From the NCBI RefSeq assembly GCF_035222275.1, contig NW_026946359.1, forward strand, positions 3,844,001-3,908,000: a stretch of DNA of 64,000 bases, given 5' to 3'. This DNA is from Podospora bellae-mahoneyi (lineage: Eukaryota; Ascomycota; Sordariomycetes; Sordariales; Podosporaceae). Below, one piece after another: positions 57,090 through 64,000 of this stretch. Each line of letters opens with the position of its first letter. The stretch's first letter is position 1. Position numbers and translations under genes: made by a program. The notes below the pieces were generated by a model that saw nothing but the letters and a program-made list of their open reading frames with translations, did not search any database and had not been told where the DNA came from.

Positions 57090-58313
57090 ATGTCTACATG
57101 GCGAACCAATGCTCAACCCGTGACGTGGGACCGAGACGTATCTGCTGTTGAACCTCGACAGCAGCCGTGGAGGGGACCGCCTTGGTTGCCGCACCAGAGC
57201 CGAACGTATCCCATCACAACCATACTGACAATTCCGGCTCCAGTCCCATCTACCTCCACAGGACCAGACAAAGCACCAATAACGACTGGTGCAGTACCTT
57301 CAGAGACACTCTTGACTTTTGCATCGATTTCGACCACTTCGCCTTTCTCTTCCTCCCTCGCCTCCTCATACCCGGCAGACGTGGCAGATATTATGTCCAC
57401 AGATATTCCGGCTTTAGCAGTCCCAACCACCGCCGATGCAGTAACCAACGAGACTTCTCCCGGTGGTGAGGACGGAGTTGCCGGCAACAAGAACCTTGTT
57501 ATCATATTGAGCACGGTGCTCTCGGCGGTGGCTGTGATTTTGATTGCGGGAGGGCTGTATTTGTGTTGGAGATATCGGCAACGACGACGACTGTTCTTTT
57601 CAAGAGGCATTACACCTATCGATGACGATGAAATTGCGACTTGGAAAGTGCCGAGGGACGAGAAGAATGGCTACCCAGCAGGAGACACCGATGTTGAAGG
57701 TGATGCTGCCTTCAACAAGGAAACAGGAGGACCATCTCACGGAAGACAGGTTTCGACGACCTCGATCAAGAAGCCACCCAGTGTCATCGTGTACAACAAC
57801 GTCCAGGGCTATCGTCAATCAATCGACGAGCCTACACCACGGCGCTCTTTTACTCAGCACCCGGTTTACGGCAAGATGAGCTTGGATAAGGGCCTTCCCC
57901 AAACACCAATTCAGGCCAGGGCACCCAACGCCAGGGCAGGCCTCACAGACGAATCCGTTCCAGGCGACGACCCATTTATCCCGAGCCCGAAACGGCAGAC
58001 ATCTCGCTTATCCAAGATTCCACCCAGCTCGGCATCTCACCGTCGGCATCACGGGAGGACAAGGAGTTCTCGGAGCAGTACCCGCAGTTTCGGAGATTAT
58101 CGGTACGGGGGGTCAGATGTCGAACTATCTCCACGCCACTCGCATGATCAGTTTCGCTCCCGCCACCATCACTACAACCGCAATCACTCACGAGTTTATT
58201 CATCATCGTCTATTCCACCCAGGCTCTCCCTGAGCGACGAGGCTCACTATAACGGAGGCTCTCCCGGCCGGCCGCTGTTCAAGGAGGACGAGATTGGCCG
58301 AGCAATTGGATAA
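57090..58313 (+). CDS. Single-pass membrane protein with Ser/Thr-rich ectodomain
   Basis: Single exon, 407 residues. Residues 1-135 are Ser/Thr/Pro-rich, as in O-mannosylated extracellular regions. One membrane helix lies at about 136-159 (LVIILSTVLSAVAVILIAGG), followed by a strongly basic stop-transfer sequence (RYRQRRR). The cytosolic tail begins with ITPIDDDEIATWK, a motif I associate with many uncharacterised single-pass proteins of filamentous ascomycetes. It continues with Ser/Arg/His-rich disordered sequence. No cleavable signal peptide is evident, so it may be a type III protein, or the true start may lie in an upstream exon. The topology recalls Mid2/Wsc wall sensors without their Cys domain; that comparison is loose. 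Confidence 0.8.
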   Translation: MSTWRTNAQPVTWDRDVSAVEPRQQPWRGPPWLPHQSRTYPITTILTIPAPVPSTSTGPDKAPITTGAVPSETLLTFASISTTSPFSSSLASSYPADVADIMSTDIPALAVPTTADAVTNETSPGGEDGVAGNKNLVIILSTVLSAVAVILIAGGLYLCWRYRQRRRLFFSRGITPIDDDEIATWKVPRDEKNGYPAGDTDVEGDAAFNKETGGPSHGRQVSTTSIKKPPSVIVYNNVQGYRQSIDEPTPRRSFTQHPVYGKMSLDKGLPQTPIQARAPNARAGLTDESVPGDDPFIPSPKRQTSRLSKIPPSSASHRRHHGRTRSSRSSTRSFGDYRYGGSDVELSPRHSHDQFRSRHHHYNRNHSRVYSSSSIPPRLSLSDEAHYNGGSPGRPLFKEDEIGRAIG

Positions 58314-59877
58314 ACGGCTTTTCTTTTCACACACCCCTATAAGGGGCACTGCATATATTTTCTTTTTCTCTCTCTTCTATTCTTTTACATTTCTGATAGG
58401 CTGGTTCGAGCATCAGACTGGTGTTGGGGATGTGGCCCCTTTTCTTTTTCCACACCGTGTAGGACGGTCAAGGCTGTTGACGCAGACTTTTTTCTGGTTC
58501 AGATACGACAGGTCTCGACTTGCTTGTTTTCTATGGAACATTTTTGACTTCATTACCTGATAGCAGCCCTGAAGATGGCTGATGATATGATGAAGGCGGT
58601 TGATGGATATACCCCCGTTTTTTTTTTTAACGGATGAATTATTTTTTGTTTATTCCCACTTGAGATGGAAGAATGACGTGGTTGAAGTGCTGGCATTGCT
58701 TTTCATGATCGTGGATTACACTCCACATTTTCTTTTTACGGAGGAGAGGAACGGGTGGGTGAGTGAAACCCCTGACTTTCTCTTCTGGAAGGAAACGGGT
58801 GATCGGAACCGAGATGAGCGAACTCAACTCGACTCAAGAAGAAGCAAAGCGGGCACAGACGACGACGACGTTGACGACGAGCATGGACATGGGATATGAT
58901 TGGCTTTTGCGGGAGTACCCGTCCTCACGTCACTTTCACACACACGCACACTACAGAGACACATCCTGTAACAATGTATGAGTAGTAGCTTACTAGCAGC
59001 ACTTTTTCACCTTGAGATAGTTTGGCAATACTGCTACCAAAAACTACCGTTTCATGCGAGCTGCCTAACAGGAAAACAATTGTCCCAAACACTGGATAGA
59101 TTTGGTGAAGGTTCAAAAAACAAGTTATGGGCAAATGAGAGTACTTCCTGCACTGTAACCTGAAACAGGACGAGCCTTGGGAGGGTGAGAGAGGGCTCGA
59201 GCGAGCGACGACGGGCATGGGATGATGGTGAGGAAAAAAAGGAAATCAGGATCGCCAATGGCGTTTTTCGATTCTGGGGAATACGGGCCCTGGCTGAAAC
59301 AAATGGGGTGGATGATGGGGTGCCAGAAGGAGATAAGAGTCCGAAAGGGGAATGTAACCAGGAACCCTAACCCAGAGTTGGTGTTACAAAGGGCATGAAA
59401 TATCAGCTATGAGGATGAGGGTTGGGGTTAGGGTCTTGAGACTTTTGAGTATCAATTTCAATTAACGCGTCTACGACACAAAGACCAGCACGACGCGCCA
59501 CAATTTTCTCCATTGGGGCTCCACCATCCAACAGACCGCTCACGCATCGTCAATTGTTGATGCTTAGCGAAACCACCTCTTCGGCTTGTCTAACTACATC
59601 GACGACCAGCAGTCGATTGCTGGACATTTACAAGAAACGAACTGCGCATTGAAGTATTAAAAAAAAAAACCCCGATTGAGGAAGGAGCAGAGCATCCTTC
59701 TAGAACACGACCAGCCTCGTCTTATATATTCGATATACCCACTTTCAGCCCGTCGCGTTTATCAAAGTCATTCATTCAGCTTCAACTGTCCCCAATACTT
59801 GCGCTTGGAAAGTCTCACCCCGGCCGCTGTTGGGAATCGACCTTGAACAAAGACACCTGCCCGAAAAATCACAAGCA
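58314..59877. other. Intergenic, no gene recognised
   Basis: 3' flank of the membrane-protein gene and promoter of dpb4. Between 59366 and 59434 the words AACCCTAACCC and GGGGTTAGGGT occur on one strand as a short inverted pair; see findings. Confidence 0.45.
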
Positions 59878-60129
59878 ATGCCAGCCCGCAAGAGCGACGC
59901 CGCCGCCGCCGCCGCACGCCGAAGCGATGTCTCCGTCGCAAGATTCGTCCTCGCCGATGACGTCCCAGACGCCCCCGATACACCAATGTCGACCGAGTCA
60001 CCTGCCTCTGCAGCAGCTGCTGCTTCTGCCCCTCCAGCACCAACGCCGTCCTCCGCAGAAACCCCAGCTCCCACCTCCCACCCAGTAGCACCACCAGGCT
60101 CTGCTTCACCAAACGACAAGAGACCAAAA

Positions 60130-60161
<32 letters not shown>

Positions 60162-61221
60162 TGGCCCAATGTCGGAAAAGGGGGACAGGGACAAGGAGGA
60201 TGCAGTCACAATTGAGGTTCGCCCTTTATCATGTGTCTATGTTAGGGAAAAGGGGACTGTTATTGACATGAAAACAAGGACCTTGCCCTCCCAAAATCAA
60301 TCATCACCCGCCTCGCCAAGGGCGTCCTCCCGGCCAACACGCAGATCCAGGCCAATGCCATTTTGGCCTTGACAAAGTCGGCGACGGTGTTTATAAACCA
60401 CTTGGCGAATGCGTATGCCCCCCCCTCTCTTCCCCTTTATCTCCCACGGTAACTAACAATCACCCTGCAGCGCAAACGAAAACACCCTCGTCTCCAACAA
60501 GAAAACAATCATGCCCCCCGATGTCTTCAAAGCCCTAGATGACATTGAATACGGCTTCATGAAGGAGAGATTAGAACTCGAGTTTGCCAGTCTGTTTAAC
60601 CTCCCCCCTCCCCCTTCCCTTTCCCGCTACCCCCTCCGCATTACTAACTTGCTGTTTGTCCCCCATATAGAATTCAACTCAATCCAAACCTCCAAACGGT
60701 CCACCTACCGCAAAAAAGTGGCGGCTGCCAAAAAGGCCGGCGCATCAGCTGGTGGTGGTGGTGTAGGGGAGGCGTCGTTTATGAGCACGGCTACTAATGA
60801 TGCTGGGGATGAGGAGGAGGAAGAAGGGGAGGATGTGGGGAATGATACTACCCAGGTTACGGAACGGGGTGGTGGTGGGGGGGGGTTCGCGGCGGTGAAT
60901 AAGCCCAAGATGGCGACGGCTGCTGCTGCTAGTGCTGAAACACCGTCAGGGGAGAGGAGCGCGAAGAAGGCGAGGTTGGATGCTGATGCAAAGATGGAGG
61001 TTGATGGGCAGGTTTCGGATGCGGAGACTGTGGCTGATGAGGAGGAGGAGGGAGATGAGGAGGAGGAGGAGGCGGAGGAGGAGGAGGCGGAGGAGGAGGA
61101 GGAGGAGGAGGAGGAGGAGGAGGAAGAGGAGGAGGAGGGGGGTGAGGAGGGGAGTGATGATGATGATAAGGTGGGGAGGGGAGGGGAGGAGGATGAGGCT
61201 TTGGATGATGATAGTGATTAA
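59878..61221 (+). CDS. dpb4: DNA polymerase epsilon subunit D, histone-fold protein Dpb4
   Basis: Exons 59878-60216, 60279-60412, 60471-60589 and 60671-61221 give 380 residues. Dpb4 pairs with Dpb3 as an H2A/H2B-like dimer in the replicative polymerase epsilon and in ISW2/CHRAC-type remodellers. The histone fold starts at residue 114 (DLALPKSIITRLAKGVLPAN) and runs through QIQANAILALTKSATVFINH, ANAANENTLVSNKKTIMPPD and VFKALDDIEYGFMKERLELE to FNSIQTSKRSTYRKK. The N-terminal 113 residues are Ala/Pro/Ser-rich with a Gly run. The tail is very acidic, with a Glu run coded by GGA repeats. The first donor is GTTCGC and the first acceptor AACAAG, both weak, but the phase and protein match require them. 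The ATG at 59878 (GCAATGCC) is preferred over 59830. Confidence 0.92.
60133..60167 (+). repeat. (GGC/GGT)n tract coding polyglycine
   Basis: Run of GGC then GGT codons giving about eleven Gly residues before the Dpb4 histone fold. Confidence 0.85.
61038..61148 (+). repeat. (GGA)n tract coding polyglutamate
   Basis: Almost pure purine GGA/GAG repeat on the plus strand that encodes the Glu-rich tail of Dpb4. Likely length-variable. Confidence 0.88.
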
Positions 61222-63104
61222 TGGGTGTTGTGGGGGAGCTTGGGCGGCGGGCGTTCGGAGGGGGAGATAAAACTTAATTCATGTGTGGAATGGATGATGT
61301 GAAATAGGGGCAGGGTTAAGGAAGGGGTTGGTGGTCATGAAGCACACACTTCTTGCGTAAGATAACTGTATTTAGGTGGCATTTTTTCTATGCTTCTTGC
61401 CCCGTATTCTTCACATCTACTGTGCTCTAATCACTTGTAACAATCGAGTTTATGTGGTCTGAGAGCTTCCGTTTTCTCTCTTTTATTCCCGTCATCCGGA
61501 CGGTAGACCCGTTTCCAGCCTGGTGTGCCTGGTCTCTTGTTTTTGTAGATACGCTCGGGTTAGTTGCTCCTTCCATTATGAGCATGACTGTCGGTTTAAT
61601 GGGAAGGGGACATCCTGGGCTTCTGGAAAGAACAAGGTATACCCTATGATCTACTAGAGAAAGGGCTTCTGTCAAATTGGAACAGACGGAAAGAGCTTCT
61701 GCCATACCAGCCAGCCAGCTGTTCAACACGGGAAAGAAAGAACAAGTCATAATAAGGATTTTACGAGCAATACCAGCAAGTCTGAACACAAAGAAGAAAG
61801 TGATCTATCTACCCCCGAGCCATCATCACCTCCCCAACTCCCTCACCGAGGCAAAACCCACCTACCTGCAAGTAACCGCCACAACAACCACAGGGATCCT
61901 CCATTTCAAACAGGACAAAACACACTACAACAGTCACAAGTCACTTTCAATAGAGAGAGATCATCACAAGCTGAAAAAGAAAACCACACAAATTCATTGT
62001 TATTACTCCAAACTTTGTCCCTCTTCCCCTGTTAACCTCCTTCCCTTGCCCGTCCGTCACTTGACAGCAGCACGTCAGTCAGTCTTGCTAGCAGAATTTC
62101 CCATCCCGCTCCTCCCAAGAGAGAAAAAAAAAAGGAAAAGAAAAGAAACAAGGAAACACCCCCTCTCTCGCTGGCCAAAACCCCAAACAAATCCACGTTA
62201 TCTCCCCATAACCCTCCACTTCCCCCATCACAAAACATAGATAACATCAACGACAAGAATTGGCAAAATCAAAAAAACAATAGATAAGCTTGTTCAACCC
62301 CTACCTATTATCCAACATGCCCCCAATATCCCCAATCCAAAGAGATAAGCAACAAAAATCAGACTGTCAAGATATAATGAAGACAGAAACAACAGCAACA
62401 ACAAAGTGCAAAAATCTTCCCACACTCCTCCGTTTGCTCACCACAACTAGTAGCAGCGTATGATCCATCCCAGCCTTGAAAAAAAGAGAAAAAAAACCCT
62501 CCCTCCTAATGCTGCCCGCCCAATATTGTGCCAAACAACATCTCGGAATGCCAAAGAAAAAAATCAATGAATTCAAAAATATAAACAACACAAATCAGAA
62601 GCGAAGAAACAGCAGAAAAATGACAACGACAACTCGACAGCGCAGAGATAGAGACACGGAAAAAGAGAGAGAAGAGAGTAAATGATGAAATTGCAGAAAA
62701 ATATCCCTTCCCAACGCGGTATCCAAAAGAGCTTCAAACCCCCTGCCGTCAACAATGACATTCTGTTGTCCTTCCTTCCCCAACCTCGGAAAAGAGTAAC
62801 CAACCATTTTGCATGGATGGTGTACAAAGAATATAATAATTCCAAGAACGGATAATCCAAAACAGACAATGGTATCGTTGAAAAAGAAAAAAGCATATAA
62901 AGTAGTGCCCGCAAAAGAGGGGGCTCCTCCTCGCCCGAGACTCCTCTATAAAATCCCGTCCCAAGTAGCCGGATCCAAATATGCTGTTGAAACCGACCCC
63001 CATGCCTTGCCTAACCCACACACACTGAAAAAAGCACACAAATGCCTCTCCCATATCGACAAACCCTTAGAATTGTTTCTAAATACCGGAAACGCGCATC
63101 AAGC
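61222..63104. other. Convergent 3' flanks, no gene recognised
   Basis: 1.9 kb between dpb4 (+) and the Gln/Pro-rich gene (-). The right two thirds are A-rich on the plus strand, consistent with a long 3' UTR of the minus-strand gene. No coding or RNA gene supported. Confidence 0.45.
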
Positions 63105-63992
63105 TCACTGCGGCTGGTTTGTCCACCACTGCGCAGGTGTTTGCTGTTGAGACCACGTCTGCGTGACGGCGGGTGGCGGTGCGCTCTGGTGCATGTACTG
63201 CCGGGGCGTCTGCTCGGCCGAATACATCCCCTGGGCTGAGGTGCTGTACCCTTGGTTCATGCCCGGCATTCCTGGGTACATGCCACCAGGCTGTTGCACT
63301 TGGCTCGATGTGCTGGAATGCCGCAGCTGAGGAGCGGGGGATTGCTGCGGGTGGGGAGACGGCTGAGACTGAGCCGTGTAGGCCGAATAGCCATGCTGCG
63401 GCGTCTGAGGCGTTGGTGGCCACATTTGGGTCTGGGGATAGCTGTAGTTCTGCGAGGTTGGCGGCAAGGTGCTCGTGGAGCCAGTAGGTGGGTAGGTTGG
63501 TCTGGAGCTGCTCTGGGATGGGTCCTGTGCCAGCCCCCGACCTGGGCCGCTAGGTCCAACAGAGGTGGGAGCATGCACAGGTTGCGAGTACGGTGCAGCT
63601 GACATCATCAACTGGGGGCTTTGGTTGGAGATGATGCCAGGCTGCGGGATACCCTGTGTGGTGGTGTGCGTTGAGGGGGCTGGGCGGCTGGTCGACGCAG
63701 GTGCTTCGCTTGTGCCAACAGGCTGGCTCAGGGTCGTGGTGGTTGGTTGGTCGTGCTGTCGTCTCCAAATGTTCTGCATGTAGTCATTCCGCATATCGCG
63801 TTGGGAGTTGACTGAACGGTTAAACTCTGCAGCATGGTGAGCTTGAGCGTGTAATTCTGTGATGGGCGTGGGTTGAAGTCGATCTTGATATGCTGGGCCG
63901 GTAATCTCCTGTCGTGGTCCCGTCTTGAGAATGTTCGAATAGTCTCTGCTGTGAGTATTGTTGTAATCTGGTCCTAGTGTTATCACGGGCAT
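63105..63992 (-). CDS. Gln/Pro/Ser-rich protein, probably 5'-incomplete at the window edge
   Basis: 295 residues are visible to a TGA at 63105. The ATG at 63992 is only the first one inside the window. The frame remains open to the window end, so the gene may well extend beyond 64000. The first 75 residues look ordered or helical (DYNNTHSRDYSNILKTGPRQ; ITELHAQAHHAAEFNRSVNS; RNDYMQNIWRRQ). The rest is low-complexity Gln/Pro/Ser/Tyr with repeated GMYPGMPGMNQGY-like and SQPSPHPQQS stretches, ending TPAQWWTNQPQ. Such tails are typical of fungal transcription or RNA regulators, but no DNA- or RNA-binding domain is visible here. Function not assignable. Confidence 0.65.
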   Translation of the reverse strand: MPVITLGPDYNNTHSRDYSNILKTGPRQEITGPAYQDRLQPTPITELHAQAHHAAEFNRSVNSQRDMRNDYMQNIWRRQHDQPTTTTLSQPVGTSEAPASTSRPAPSTHTTTQGIPQPGIISNQSPQLMMSAAPYSQPVHAPTSVGPSGPGRGLAQDPSQSSSRPTYPPTGSTSTLPPTSQNYSYPQTQMWPPTPQTPQHGYSAYTAQSQPSPHPQQSPAPQLRHSSTSSQVQQPGGMYPGMPGMNQGYSTSAQGMYSAEQTPRQYMHQSAPPPAVTQTWSQQQTPAQWWTNQPQ

Positions 63993-64000
63993 TCTGGTCG

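Overview
The window looks like a chromosomal segment of a filamentous ascomycete, most likely a Sordariomycete of the Sordariales type (Podospora/Chaetomium-like). The evidence is: many short spliceosomal introns (mostly 49-104 nt) with GT donors, CTAAC/CTGAC-like branch sites and YAG acceptors; a single dispersed 5S rRNA gene with its own T-run terminator; two intron-containing tRNA-Glu genes; fungal-type genes (verprolin, a CHORD-CS protein, an LSm8 gene with a tiny first exon, Dpb4) and a fungal highly reducing polyketide synthase. Genus-level placement is inference.

Layout. 1-3.1 kb: a small conserved fungal gene, then tRNA-Glu(CTC) and a 5S rRNA gene. 3.5-3.9 kb: a weak candidate Cys-rich gene on the minus strand. 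4.6-12.7 kb: a minus-strand fossil of a highly reducing PKS ending in an NRPS-type condensation domain (KS-AT-DH-structural KR-ER-KR-ACP-C); no tailoring, transporter or regulator genes flank it. 14-15.4 kb: a protein with one membrane helix near its C-terminus. 15.4-18.7 kb is empty of recognisable genes, followed by a 43-codon candidate gene with a TATA box.

20-38.6 kb is gene-rich housekeeping DNA: verprolin/WIP (-), a mitochondrial membrane protein (+), a four-helix membrane protein (+), a CHORD-CS co-chaperone (-) divergent from a glutaredoxin-like protein (+), an HpcH/HpaI aldolase (-), a second tRNA-Glu(CTC), LSm8 (+), a nucleoside hydrolase (-) and a lysine-rich ER-anchored protein (+). 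41.5-50.5 kb holds an Arg/Ser-rich protein, a small coiled-coil protein (-) divergent from a mitochondrial rhomboid protease (+), and a PhoD-like phosphatase (+). 50.5-57.1 kb is a 6.6 kb stretch without a convincing gene but with a degenerate tandem array of about 31 nt. 57-61.2 kb: a single-pass membrane protein and DNA polymerase epsilon subunit Dpb4. The window ends inside or just at the start of a Gln/Pro-rich minus-strand gene.

The genes do not form a cluster or operon. Functional links are generic: several mitochondrial proteins (rhomboid, membrane protein, glutaredoxin-like, aldolase), RNA processing (LSm8), actin regulation (verprolin), DNA replication (Dpb4). I found no convincing new multi-gene system. 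The most interesting items are the isolated PKS fossil, two tRNA genes with identical exons and diverged introns, an in-frame 60-nt intron, the 43-codon candidate gene, and the ordered ~31-nt array in the gene desert. Exon boundaries were worked out by hand from splice signals and reading phase.
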